Source of the DNA: Thalassospira australica
GTDB taxonomy: Bacteria; Pseudomonadota; Alphaproteobacteria; Rhodospirillales; Thalassospiraceae
Length of the DNA stretch: 64,000 nucleotides
Direction: 5' to 3'
Assembly (NCBI RefSeq): GCF_000763295.1
Contig: NZ_JRJE01000032.1
Span: 310,001-374,000, forward strand
Below, in pieces: positions 19,545 to 27,752 of this stretch; position 1 is the stretch's first letter, and each line of letters begins with the position of its first letter. The translations under genes were made by a program, and so were the position numbers. The notes beneath the pieces are model-generated. The model ran no database searches. It was not told the origin of the DNA and saw only the letters and a list, made by a program, of their open reading frames with translations.

Positions 19545-20269
19545 ACCTTTATCCCGCAATTGACCTCAAAGACGGTGCCTGCGTTCGACTGCTGCGTGGC
19601 GACATGGACAAGGCCACCGTATTTAACGATGATCCCGGCGCACAGGCCGGTGAATTTGTTCAGGCCGGGTGCCATTGGGTTCATATCGTTGATCTGAACG
19701 GCGCCTTTGCCGGTGAACCGGTCAATGGGGCGGCGGTTGATTCCATCCTGGCGGCCGTATCGGACAAGGCCCAGACCCAGCTTGGTGGCGGCATCCGCAC
19801 CATGGAAACGGTTGATTATTGGCTCAATAAGGGCATCACGCGTGTGATCCTTGGCACGGTCGCACTACGCAATCCCGATTTCGTCAAGGAAGCCTGCGCA
19901 AAATGGCCAGGCCGCGTTGCAGTCGGCATTGATGCCCGTGATGGCTATGTCGCAGTCGAAGGCTGGGCGGAAACATCCGAAGTCACCGCCCTTGAACTGG
20001 CCAAAAAGTTTGAAGATTGCGGTGTTGCCGCCATCATCTTTACCGATATCGACCGCGATGGCGCGATGGGTGGCCCGAATATCGAAAGCACCGTGGCACT
20101 CGCTTCAGAAATCTCGACCCCGGTCATCGTATCGGGCGGGGTTTCCTCGCTTGATGATCTGATCGCGGTCAAAAAACATACAAATGCGGGCATTGATGGC
20201 GCGATTTCCGGTCGTGCCCTTTATGATGGCCGCATTGACCTGGCAGAGGCCATCACGGCCCTTTCGTAA
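19541..20269 (+). CDS. hisA: Phosphoribosylformimino-AICAR-phosphate isomerase
   Basis: 242-residue TIM-barrel isomerase (ProFAR to PRFAR). The N-terminal catalytic aspartate is in [18 protein letters not shown], the second in [14 protein letters not shown], and the phosphate-binding loops are [11 protein letters not shown] and [11 protein letters not shown]. The start is GTG at 19541, overlapping the stop of the acetyltransferase gene; the conserved N terminus [10 protein letters not shown] fixes this choice. HisF follows after 22 bases. Confidence 0.98.
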   Translation: MNLYPAIDLKDGACVRLLRGDMDKATVFNDDPGAQAGEFVQAGCHWVHIVDLNGAFAGEPVNGAAVDSILAAVSDKAQTQLGGGIRTMETVDYWLNKGITRVILGTVALRNPDFVKEACAKWPGRVAVGIDARDGYVAVEGWAETSEVTALELAKKFEDCGVAAIIFTDIDRDGAMGGPNIESTVALASEISTPVIVSGGVSSLDDLIAVKKHTNAGIDGAISGRALYDGRIDLAEAITALS

Positions 20270-20291
20270 CCGACCCAACAGGAAACAGACC

Positions 20292-21053
20292 ATGTTAAAA
20301 ACCCGTGTCATTCCCTGTCTTGACGTCAAGGACGGCCGCGTCGTCAAAGGGGTCAATTTCGTTGATCTGGTCGATGCCGGGGACCCGGTTGAACAGGCGC
20401 GCATCTATGATGCAGAGGGCGCGGACGAGCTCTGCTTCCTTGATATCACGGCCTCATCTGATAATCGCGATACCATCTTTGATGTCGTCGCCCGCACGGC
20501 CGAGGCCTGCTTCATGCCGGTCACCGTTGGCGGCGGGGTGCGCACCCTCGAAGACATCCGCAAGCTGCTGCTGGCAGGGGCCGACAAGGTGTCGATCAAT
20601 ACTGCTGCGGTGAAAAACCCCGATTTCGTGCGCGAAGCGGCCCGCAAGTTCGGATCGCAATGCATTGTGGTCTCGATTGATGCCAAATCCACCGGCCCTG
20701 ACAGGTTTGAAATCTTTACCCATGGCGGGCGTGAACCCACCGGGATCGATGCCGTTGCATTTTCGAAACAAATGGTTGAATACGGCGCTGGCGAGCTTCT
20801 GGTGACCTCGATGGACCGTGATGGCACCCAGGCGGGCTTTAACATCCCGCTGACCAAAACCATTGCCGATGCCGTGCATGTGCCCGTGATTGCCTCGGGC
20901 GGGGTGGGGACGCTTGACCATATGGTTGAAGGCGTGCGTGATGCCCATGCATCCGCCGTTCTCGCCGCCTCGATCTTCCATTTCGGCACCTATCGCATTC
21001 GCGAGGTCAAAGACCACATGAAAGCCGCCGGCATTCCGGTGCGCGAGGAGTAA
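20292..21053 (+). CDS. hisF: Imidazole glycerol phosphate synthase subunit HisF
   Basis: 253-residue TIM-barrel cyclase that, with HisH, makes imidazole glycerol phosphate and AICAR. Signature segments: [19 protein letters not shown] with the first catalytic aspartate, [26 protein letters not shown] with the second aspartate, and [21 protein letters not shown] precedes the ATG. The hisE start follows its stop by two bases. Confidence 0.98.
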   Translation: MLKTRVIPCLDVKDGRVVKGVNFVDLVDAGDPVEQARIYDAEGADELCFLDITASSDNRDTIFDVVARTAEACFMPVTVGGGVRTLEDIRKLLLAGADKVSINTAAVKNPDFVREAARKFGSQCIVVSIDAKSTGPDRFEIFTHGGREPTGIDAVAFSKQMVEYGAGELLVTSMDRDGTQAGFNIPLTKTIADAVHVPVIASGGVGTLDHMVEGVRDAHASAVLAASIFHFGTYRIREVKDHMKAAGIPVREE

Positions 21054-21055
21054 TC

Positions 21056-21394
21056 ATGGCCAACACAGAACAAAGCCAACACATCCTTGATGCGCTTTAC
21101 GCCACCGTTTCCGCCCGCAAGGGGGCCGATCCCGACACCAGCTACACCGCCAAGCTGTTGGCCAAGGGCACGCCCAAAATCGCCCAGAAAGTCGGTGAAG
21201 AGGGCGTTGAAACCGTGATTGCCGCACTCGCCGAAAGCCCGGAAAAGGTCGCATCCGAAAGTGCCGATCTGCTTTATCACCTGACCGTGCTTTGGGCCGA
21301 TCAGGGGGTGAAGCCTGAAGATGTCTGGAAGATCCTGGCCGAACGCCAAGGCATTTCGGGTATCACCGAAAAGGCATCGCGCAAAAGCGATTAA
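21056..21394 (+). CDS. hisE: Phosphoribosyl-ATP diphosphatase
   Basis: 112-residue all-alpha NTP-pyrophosphohydrolase (MazG-like fold) that converts phosphoribosyl-ATP to phosphoribosyl-AMP. Typical HisE segments are DTSYTAKLLAKGTPKIAQKVGE and EEGVETVIAAL, with the EExxE/D metal-binding pattern. It is separate from hisI, which is not in the window. Last his gene of the block; a palindromic repeat region follows. Confidence 0.97.
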   Translation: MANTEQSQHILDALYATVSARKGADPDTSYTAKLLAKGTPKIAQKVGEEGVETVIAALAESPEKVASESADLLYHLTVLWADQGVKPEDVWKILAERQGISGITEKASRKSD

Positions 21395-21440
21395 GAAGAA
21401 CGACGACCAACACGACCACGCGCCCACATCCCTGTGATGG

Positions 21441-21522
21441 ACCCCCGCCTGCGCGGGGGTGACGCTGTATAAAGGCAAGACGATAGAAGCCTCCTTTATC
21501 CGTCATGCCCGGGATTGCGGGC
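21441..21522. repeat. REP/BIME-like palindromic repeat pair after hisE
   Basis: An 18-base palindrome cccccgcctgcgcggggg (21442-21459), flanked by gga...tgacg, and a second weaker palindrome gcccgggattgcgggc (21507-21522) preceded by cgtcat. The second unit resembles the first in inverted orientation. A closely similar pair occurs at 57259-57332. This fits extragenic palindromic elements scattered in genomes. Confidence 0.7.
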
Positions 21523-21653
21523 CGCAGCAAGGCTCCGCCTAGAAGGGCGAAAAGCGTAAATCCGCTGGTTAGCCTAAAATCGAAATTGCACCAGACGCCA
21601 AGCCTGTCCAATATGGCACTCATCGTCAGAATATAGTGATCAGGAGCCCCGAA

Positions 21654-22025
21654 ATGGCCGTTCAGCCTTACGATCCGGAAAACATCTTTGCCAAAATCCT
21701 GCGCGGCGAAATCCCATGCACCAAGGTCTATGAAGATGACCATGTGCTGGCGTTTAACGATATCGCACCACAGGCCCCGACCCATGTTCTGGTGATCCCC
21801 AAGGGCGCTTACACCAGCTATGACGACTTTGCGCAGAATGCCTCAGACGCTGAAATCGTCGCCTATACCCGCGCAATCGGCAAAATTTCCAAGGAAGCTG
21901 GCGTGGTTGAGGACGGCTACCGCCTGATCGCCAACACCCGCGAGCACGGCCGCCAGGACGTCCCGCACCTGCATGTGCATATCATCGGTGGTGAAAAGCT
22001 GCCACGGATGCTGCCGGGCGCATAA
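21654..22025 (+). CDS. HIT-family nucleotide-binding protein (HinT-like)
   Basis: 123-residue histidine-triad protein. The catalytic triad motif HLHVHIIGG is near the C terminus, and the N-terminal half carries IFAKILRGEIPCTKVYEDDHV and FNDIAPQAPTHVLVIPK, typical of HinT. HinT hydrolyses adenosine phosphoramidates and aminoacyl-adenylates. AGGAG precedes ATG 21654. In many alphaproteobacteria a HIT gene follows hisE, as here, although a repeat of about 260 bases separates them. A strong terminator follows. Confidence 0.95.
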   Translation: MAVQPYDPENIFAKILRGEIPCTKVYEDDHVLAFNDIAPQAPTHVLVIPKGAYTSYDDFAQNASDAEIVAYTRAIGKISKEAGVVEDGYRLIANTREHGRQDVPHLHVHIIGGEKLPRMLPGA

Positions 22026-22044
22026 CAGAACGCAACTCCGAGTA

Positions 22045-22081
22045 AAAAGGCAGGGCCTGTCATTGTGCGCCCTGCCTTTTT
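22045..22081 (+). terminator. Terminator after the HIT gene
   Basis: Stem ggcagggc / gccctgcc, extended by A-T pairs on both sides, with a 12-base loop and a TTTTT tail. It lies 20 bases past the HIT stop and before the DUF6314 gene. Confidence 0.9.
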
Positions 22082-22107
22082 CGTCCCGATATTCCCCAAA
22101 GGCAAAA

Positions 22108-22578
22108 ATGTCCTCCAAAATTTCCACCGCATCCGAGATCTTCCAGACCCTTGCGGGCAACTGGTCGCTTGTGCGTGATCTGGGTACAGCAGGGCAGTTT
22201 ACCGGCGATGTGAGGTTTCAGGCTGCCGATCCAGCCCAACCCAATGTGCTGCGCTATCGCGAGGAGGGGTTTTTGACCCGCCCGGACGGGAAGCGGTTTG
22301 AGGGTTATCGGGAATATGATTTTGTCCTGCGCGAAAACCCGGCCGCGATCGAGCTTCTGTTTCGCGACCCTTTAAGTTTCGGCAATCGCTATGTGCTGCT
22401 GCAATTTGGCGCAGATGCAAATGAAGGGCTATGCGCGCGTGACATTCATCCGTGTGGTGAGGACTTTTATCATCACTGCATGATCTGGAAGGATCCAGAT
22501 CATTTCGAAACAAAAATAAAAATCATCGGCCCGAGGAAAGATCACTTGCTGCACAGCATCTATCGCCGCGCCGAGTAG
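22108..22578 (+). CDS. DUF6314 family protein
   Basis: 156-residue cytoplasmic protein without signal peptide. The pattern LAGNWSLVRDL near the start, RYREEGFLTRPDG in the middle, and HPCGEDFYHHCMIW with IIGPRKDHLLHSIYRR at the end matches the uncharacterised DUF6314 family, probably a lipocalin-like beta barrel. No function is known. AAAGG lies just before the ATG. It is convergent with a lysR gene. Confidence 0.72.
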   Translation: MSSKISTASEIFQTLAGNWSLVRDLGTAGQFTGDVRFQAADPAQPNVLRYREEGFLTRPDGKRFEGYREYDFVLRENPAAIELLFRDPLSFGNRYVLLQFGADANEGLCARDIHPCGEDFYHHCMIWKDPDHFETKIKIIGPRKDHLLHSIYRRAE

Positions 22579-22623
22579 CTCTGTTTTTGGATGATTATCA
22601 AATTATTTCAAAAGCTTGCGGTG

Positions 22624-23553
22624 CTATTCTGATAACCTGAATTGATGTGTCATACCCAGCACCCAGTTGCGAAAGACACTGACGTCCGGCACCTCCATTC
22701 GGCTTTCAGGCGTGATCAGGTAATATGCCCCGCTTGATTTCAGGCGGGCTTCGCTGATGATTTCAAGGCTTCCGTCGGCAAGCGGTCCTTCGATCAAAAC
22801 CCTTGGCAACAGGGCGATGCCCATGCCCGTCTTGGCCGCCTCGATCAGCATGAAGAAATGCTCAAACCCCGGTCCCGGCGCCCCGGTAATGGCAACCCCG
22901 TTGGCCTGTGCCCAGTCATGCCATGCTTTGGGCCGGGTAGTATGCACCAGCCTTGGATACCGTGCGCCAAGGGCTGCGAGATCGGATTTGTCACCTGATG
23001 TCACATAACCGGGTTTGGCGACAACCACCTGAGTTTCATCAAAAATCTTGTCGCACACCATGCCCGGCCAGCGGCCATCGCCGAAATAAAGACCAACATC
23101 AATCTGGCGCGCGCCAAGGTCCGGACTGCGTTCCGGGGTGGCGAAATTAAGGGCCAGGGTCTCGATCACCGGGCGGATGTCAGGGTATTCGTTTTGAAAT
23201 CGAACCAATCTTGGAATAAGCCAGGAACTTGCCAGTGTATGCAGCGCGCCGATGACCAGTTTGCGGTCCCCTGCGCCATGGGTGACCAGATCAAGGGTGG
23301 CGGCCTCGATCTCGTCCAGTGCCCGGCGCAGACTGGGCAGATAGGCACGACCAGCATCGCGCAAAGCCAGCTTCGGGCCATTGCGTTCAAACAGCCTGAT
23401 GCCAAGACAGCTTTCCAGATTGGCGACCTGCTGGCTGATGGCGCCGGCAGTCACCGAAAGTTCTTCGGCCGCACGGGCAAAACTGCCCAAACGCGCCGCT
23501 GCTTCAAAGGCACGCAAGGCATTTAGTGGCGGGGTGGTGGGACGTAGCGCCAT
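22624..23553 (-). CDS. LysR-family transcriptional regulator (GcvA-like)
   Basis: 309 residues. The DNA-binding domain is at the N terminus (LNALRAFEAAARLGSFARAAE, then LSVTAGAISQQVANLE), with a LysR effector domain beyond residue 90. The tryptophan/histidine-rich pattern LVHTTRPKAWHDWAQANG is typical of the GcvA/AmpR group. It is divergent from a VOC gene and a 2-hydroxyacid dehydrogenase gene, with about 120 bases between, so these are its likely targets. Ligand unknown. Confidence 0.9.
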   Translation of the reverse strand: MALRPTTPPLNALRAFEAAARLGSFARAAEELSVTAGAISQQVANLESCLGIRLFERNGPKLALRDAGRAYLPSLRRALDEIEAATLDLVTHGAGDRKLVIGALHTLASSWLIPRLVRFQNEYPDIRPVIETLALNFATPERSPDLGARQIDVGLYFGDGRWPGMVCDKIFDETQVVVAKPGYVTSGDKSDLAALGARYPRLVHTTRPKAWHDWAQANGVAITGAPGPGFEHFFMLIEAAKTGMGIALLPRVLIEGPLADGSLEIISEARLKSSGAYYLITPESRMEVPDVSVFRNWVLGMTHQFRLSE

Positions 23554-23675
23554 TTAAGTAGTTTTCCTAATGGTAAATGCAGAACTTCTGATTTTACGCC
23601 TGATATTATGCTGATTTAGACTGCCTCTAACAACCAAGCATTAGATTATATAGGCCCTTAGCCCAGGAGACACCC

Positions 23676-24095
23676 ATGTCGCTGCCCCCGTTCCATCTGG
23701 CTTTCCCGATCAAATCGATTGCCGATACTCGCGCCTTTTACATCGATATCCTTGGCTGTGATGAAGGTCGTTCGACCGATGCCTGGATCGATTTTGATTT
23801 CTTTGGTCATCAGCTTTCTGCCCATGTCCGCCCGGAAGCCGGTCAGAACAAGGGGGCAGGCAATGTGGATGGCGATGCGGTGCCGATCCCGCATTTCGGC
23901 GCGGTTCTGGAATGGGAAAAATGGCACGCACTGGCTGATAGGCTTAAGGCCGCCAATGTGAAATTCCTGCTCGCCCCCAAGATCCGCTTTGAAGGCGAGC
24001 CGGGCGAACAGGGCACCTTCTTTGTCGAAGATCCGGCGGGAAATGGCCTTGAATTCAAGACCTTCCGCGATCCGGCGATGATCTTTGCGCACTGA
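23676..24095 (+). CDS. VOC-family (glyoxalase/dioxygenase fold) protein
   Basis: 139 residues of the vicinal-oxygen-chelate fold: FHLAFPIKSIADTRAFYIDIL at the N terminus, DFDFFGHQLSAHV as a metal-ligand strand, and the terminal GTFFVEDPAGNGLEFKTFRDP, common to glyoxalase/bleomycin-resistance relatives. Histidine and glutamate ligands are present, so a metal-dependent activity is plausible. AGGAG lies before the ATG. It is followed by a hydroxyacid dehydrogenase gene on the same strand and is divergent from a LysR gene. Confidence 0.88.
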   Translation: MSLPPFHLAFPIKSIADTRAFYIDILGCDEGRSTDAWIDFDFFGHQLSAHVRPEAGQNKGAGNVDGDAVPIPHFGAVLEWEKWHALADRLKAANVKFLLAPKIRFEGEPGEQGTFFVEDPAGNGLEFKTFRDPAMIFAH

Positions 24096-24116
24096 TCCTG
24101 GCGCTGATAACGCCGA

Positions 24117-24141
24117 ACCGGCCTTGTGAAACCGGGCCGGT
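24117..24141 (+). terminator. Hairpin between VOC and ghrA-like genes
   Basis: Seven-base arms accggcc / ggccggt with an 11-base loop, 22 bases past the VOC stop. No T run follows, so it may be a pause or processing structure rather than a true terminator. Confidence 0.35.
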
Positions 24142-24261
24142 CCATGACAGACTGATATCAACCGCGCCGGAACGCTTTGCGCTCTGGCGCGTTTGACATG
24201 TGCAAACCTTTTATCGCCCAGCTATCGCCCCACATTTCGAAGCTTTGACCAGGAGACCCCG

Positions 24262-25209
24262 ATGTCGACCCCCAACGCCCCGCTCAATATTCTGATTTCT
24301 GCCGCAGGCGAAGATGAAAAATGGAAAAGCGTGATGGTCGACCGGCTGCCGGACGCCAATATCGTCACCGAGGACAACAATTACGATCCTGAAACGATTG
24401 ATTATGCCCTGTTCTGGAAGCAGCCACAGGGCCTGATCAAAACACTGCCAAAGCTCAAAGCCATCTTTTCGCTGGGCGCCGGGGTCGATCATGTGGTGTC
24501 GTCGCCCAGCCTGCCCAAGGATCTGCCGGTGATTCGCCTTGAAGATGCCGGCATGGCCGATCAGATGGTGCAATATCATCTGTATGCCGCCCTTCATTTC
24601 ATGCGTGATTTTGATGTCTATGCCGCCCAGCAGGCCAAGGCCGACTGGACGCAGCATGATGTGGCACGCATTTCGAAATGCCAGGTCGGGGTGATGGGGC
24701 TTGGCGCACTGGGGTCGGCGGTTGCCACCGCACTTTCCAATCTGGGCTTTACCGTATCGGGCTGGAGCCGCTCGATGAAGGCGATTGAGGGCATTTCAAC
24801 CTATGCCGGACCCGATACCCTTGGCGAGTTTTTGGGCCAGTCCGATATCCTGATCTGCCTGCTGCCACGCACACCGGAAACGGAAAATGTCCTTAACAGC
24901 AGCACGCTTTCCTTCCTGCCCAAGGGGGCGGCGATCATTAATGCCGCGCGCGGGGCGATGATCAACGAGGCCGACTTGCTGCGTGCCATTGATACCGGCC
25001 ATCTGCGCGGGGCATTTTTGGATGTCGCCGTAACCGAACCGCTGCCCGAAAGCCATCCGTTCTGGGATCACGACAAAATCCGCATCACCCCGCATATTGC
25101 AGCTGCCACCCGATTTGAAGAATCGGTTGATCAAATCGCCGAAAACCTTGACCGGCTGACAAGGGGTGAAACCCCGCTTGGTCTGGTCAATCGCGATACC
25201 GGCTATTAA
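24262..25209 (+). CDS. Glyoxylate/hydroxypyruvate reductase (GhrA-type 2-hydroxyacid dehydrogenase)
   Basis: 315-residue NAD(P)-dependent D-2-hydroxyacid dehydrogenase. The Rossmann loop is VGVMGLGALGSAVATALSNLG, followed by WSRS, which suggests NADPH preference. Catalytic parts are INAARGAMINEADLL (arginine), VTEPLPESHPFW (glutamate region) and ITPHIAAAT (histidine). The absence of a regulatory ACT domain and the short N-terminal substrate domain match GhrA, which reduces glyoxylate and hydroxypyruvate. ATG 24262 follows AGGAG. It probably belongs with the VOC gene upstream. Confidence 0.92.
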   Translation: MSTPNAPLNILISAAGEDEKWKSVMVDRLPDANIVTEDNNYDPETIDYALFWKQPQGLIKTLPKLKAIFSLGAGVDHVVSSPSLPKDLPVIRLEDAGMADQMVQYHLYAALHFMRDFDVYAAQQAKADWTQHDVARISKCQVGVMGLGALGSAVATALSNLGFTVSGWSRSMKAIEGISTYAGPDTLGEFLGQSDILICLLPRTPETENVLNSSTLSFLPKGAAIINAARGAMINEADLLRAIDTGHLRGAFLDVAVTEPLPESHPFWDHDKIRITPHIAAATRFEESVDQIAENLDRLTRGETPLGLVNRDTGY

Positions 25210-25321
25210 CCCGACCCGTTAAGGCACGGCAAAGGGTTTTCATGGGCCATCATCGGGTTTTGCTTGTCGGGCAACGTGGTTTCTGAAAAGAACAAGCGTT
25301 GCCCATCAGTCAGGATTTCCC

Positions 25322-25828
25322 ATGGTCGCCAAAACCTTTGTCGCGCTGCGCGTTGACTGCGATGCCCCAACCGCCTTTGCCCAATTCACCGATGATATTG
25401 ATCACTGGTGGAAGCAGGGGCCGCGCAACCGTTTGATCGGCAATCGCCCCGGCGTCATGGAATTTCGCGAAGAAGACGGCACACGTTACGTGCAGGAAGT
25501 CGACAAACGCCGCCCGGATTTCATCGTGCGCGCAGGCAAGGTCACAAAGTGGGAGCCGGGCAAACGCCTGTCGTTTGAATGGCGCTGGCCCATGGCCGAT
25601 CCCAAAGAACCTGTCACACTGGTTGATATCCGCTTTACCCCACTTGGCGACCATACCCGCATCACACTCGAACATCTGGGACTTGAAAAGCTTTCAGGCG
25701 GCCATCCCGGCCGCAACGGGTTAAATGACAATCGCTTCAAGCCGATGATGACCCATTACTGGCAGGCGCACATGGTTTCATTACGAAATCGCATCAAACT
25801 GCTTTCAAGTGCCTCAAGCCCGACCTGA
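25322..25828 (+). CDS. SRPBCC-family (Aha1/START-like) protein
   Basis: 168 residues of the SRPBCC/AHSA1 fold: FVALRVDCDAPTAFAQFTDDI at the start, GKRLSFEWRWP in the middle, VTLVDIRFTPLGDHTRITLEH, and the terminal HYWQAHMVSLRNRIK helix. Such proteins bind hydrophobic ligands; the bacterial AHSA1 group has no settled function. AGGA precedes the ATG. A 25269-25304 stem-loop (gggcaacg / cgttgccc) lies in the leader. Its stop overlaps the end of the convergent lysR gene by 15 bases. Confidence 0.82.
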   Translation: MVAKTFVALRVDCDAPTAFAQFTDDIDHWWKQGPRNRLIGNRPGVMEFREEDGTRYVQEVDKRRPDFIVRAGKVTKWEPGKRLSFEWRWPMADPKEPVTLVDIRFTPLGDHTRITLEHLGLEKLSGGHPGRNGLNDNRFKPMMTHYWQAHMVSLRNRIKLLSSASSPT

Positions 25829-26731
25829 CCCACCAAAATCAATCCCGGCCAACACATCGCTTAACCAGTCGACAAATACCCGCACGCGCGCTGAAAGCTG
25901 CCGGTTTTGCGGATACAGGATTGATACGGGCATCGGATCAGGCGGGGTATCGGGCAGGACTTCGATCAGCCGTCCGGCTTTAAGATCCTCCGCCACGCGG
26001 TAGCGCGGCACCTGTATCAACCCAAGTCCCGCCCCCGCACAGGCGACATAGCTATCAGCACCGGTCACCGAAATGCTGGCCGGCAGCATGATTTCACGCA
26101 GTTTCCCATTAACGATAAAATCAAGCGGGATCGGCTTGTCATCGGCCCCGGACAGGAAACAAACCATCTGGTGGCCCTGCCTTTCAAGGTCATCCAGACT
26201 TTCAGGCAAACCAAAACGCGCAATGTAATCCGGGCTTGCCACCGTCGCCTCATGCAACAGCGCCACACGCCGCCCGATCATGGATGAATTGGCAAGATCG
26301 CCACTGCGCAGCACGCAATCAAACCCTTCATGCACCAGATCGACATAGCGATCCCCGTCCGCCAGCACCAGATCAATGCCCGGATAGCGATCTTGAAAGA
26401 CGCCAAGGGCAGGGATGATAAAGGTCCGGGCAAGGGTGCCTTGCAAGTTCACACGCAACAACCCCTTGGGGTCGGCATTGGTAAAGCTGCCATCGGCTTC
26501 TTCCAGATCAGCCAGAATCCTGACACACCGCTGATAATAGGCCTCCCCGTCATGGGTCGGCTTGACCGTGCGCGTCGTACGTTCCAGCAACCTTGTGCCC
26601 AGCCGGTCTTCAAGTCGCTGGATCGAATTGGTCATGGTCGCACGCGGGATCAAAAGATCACTGGCCGCCTTGGTAAAGCTTTTGCGCTCTACCACGCGGA
26701 CAAAATTGCGCATTTCCTCGAACCGGTCCAT
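25814..26731 (-). CDS. LysR-family transcriptional regulator (LTTR, AaeR/DmlR-like)
   Basis: 305 residues. N-terminal helix-turn-helix: MDRFEEMRNFVRVVERKSFT then IPRATMTNSIQRLEDRLGTRLLERTTR, the pattern of the large one-domain-plus-effector subgroup that often controls a divergent oxidoreductase. The C-terminal domain ends with VRVFVDWLSDVLA. It is divergent from an SDR gene with about 130 bases between; a 7-5-7 inverted repeat at 26756-26774 is a good candidate binding site. Confidence 0.91.
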   Translation of the reverse strand: MDRFEEMRNFVRVVERKSFTKAASDLLIPRATMTNSIQRLEDRLGTRLLERTTRTVKPTHDGEAYYQRCVRILADLEEADGSFTNADPKGLLRVNLQGTLARTFIIPALGVFQDRYPGIDLVLADGDRYVDLVHEGFDCVLRSGDLANSSMIGRRVALLHEATVASPDYIARFGLPESLDDLERQGHQMVCFLSGADDKPIPLDFIVNGKLREIMLPASISVTGADSYVACAGAGLGLIQVPRYRVAEDLKAGRLIEVLPDTPPDPMPVSILYPQNRQLSARVRVFVDWLSDVLAGIDFGGSGRA

Positions 26732-26755
26732 TCGCCATCCCGATTGTTATTCAAT

Positions 26756-26774
26756 TTCGAATAATAAATTCGAA
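26756..26774. promoter_or_regulatory. Inverted repeat in lysR-SDR divergent gap
   Basis: Perfect seven-base arms ttcgaat / attcgaa separated by five A/T bases, 25 bases upstream of the lysR start and 86 before the SDR start. LysR sites are usually imperfect T-N11-A dyads at such positions. Confidence 0.5.
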
Positions 26775-26859
26775 TATAGGCTAATTATCCGAAAAATCAT
26801 CCAAGGCATAGTGAGGCCATCGCACTTACCACCATTCACCAGGACCAAGGAGGCTGATC

Positions 26860-27600
26860 ATGTCTGCCAACCAAAACAAAACCGCCATCGTCACGGGTGC
26901 ATCACGTGGCATTGGTGTTGCCCTTGCCAAACGGCTAGCGGCGGATGGTTTTGCGGTTGTCATCAACTATGCCAACTCTGCCGAGGCCGCCGAAGAACTG
27001 GCAGAAACCCTGAAATCACAAGGCCACAAAGCCATTGCGATCAAGGCCGATATTGCCCGCCCGGATGCGGTCACCGCCCTGTTTGACAAGACCATCACTG
27101 CATTTGGCGGGGTTGATGTCATCGTCAATAATGCCGGGGTCATGACGGTTCAGCCGATTGCCGATATGAATGATGCCACCTATGACGCGATGATGGACAT
27201 CAACATACGCGGCACATTCAATATGCTGCGCGAAGGGGCCAAACATCTGCGCGATCAGGGCCGGGTGATCAATTTTTCCACCACCGCCCTGCATCTGAAA
27301 CTGCCGGGTTATGCGGTTTATAATGCTTCCAAGGCCGCGGTCGAAGCCATGACAGGTGTCTATGCCAAGGAACTGCGCGGGCGTCAGATCACAGTCAATA
27401 CCGTTGCCCCCGGCCCGGTCGCAACCGAGCTGTTCTTGAACGGCAAAACCGAAGAACAGGTATCCCAACTTGCCAATATGGCGCCGATGGAACGCCTGGG
27501 GCAGCCCGATGACATTGCCGGTGTGGTGTCCTTCCTGGCAGGTCCCGATTCCTTCTGGGTCAACGGGCAAACCATTCGTGCCAATGGCGGTTTGGCTTAA
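26860..27600 (+). CDS. Short-chain dehydrogenase/reductase
   Basis: 246-residue classical SDR. The cofactor loop is TGASRGIGVALAKRLA, followed by NNAGVMT, the serine in INFSTTALHLKLPG and the catalytic YNASKAAVEAM (Tyr-x3-Lys). The C-terminal NGQTIRANGGLA matches 3-oxoacyl-ACP reductase-like members. The lack of an acidic residue after the second strand suggests NADPH. AAGGAGG lies before the ATG. It is divergent from a LysR gene, its likely regulator. The substrate cannot be told. Confidence 0.92.
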   Translation: MSANQNKTAIVTGASRGIGVALAKRLAADGFAVVINYANSAEAAEELAETLKSQGHKAIAIKADIARPDAVTALFDKTITAFGGVDVIVNNAGVMTVQPIADMNDATYDAMMDINIRGTFNMLREGAKHLRDQGRVINFSTTALHLKLPGYAVYNASKAAVEAMTGVYAKELRGRQITVNTVAPGPVATELFLNGKTEEQVSQLANMAPMERLGQPDDIAGVVSFLAGPDSFWVNGQTIRANGGLA

Positions 27601-27695
27601 CTTCCTATCCCCCACCCCTAAGCCAAAATCCAAGGGCACGTTCGGGATGCAGTCAAATGATCGCATCCCGTTTATGATTTCAATTTATTTGACTC

Positions 27696-27715
27696 TGTCC
27701 ATAATTTAATGGACA
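27696..27715. promoter_or_regulatory. Palindrome upstream of MarR-GNAT gene
   Basis: Perfect seven-base arms tgtccat / atggaca with six A/T bases between, 38 bases upstream of the start codon. Position and symmetry fit an autoregulatory MarR operator. Confidence 0.55.
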
Positions 27716-27752
27716 CTGTCATATATCTTGAACCGCCGCCCCGAGAACCCAG

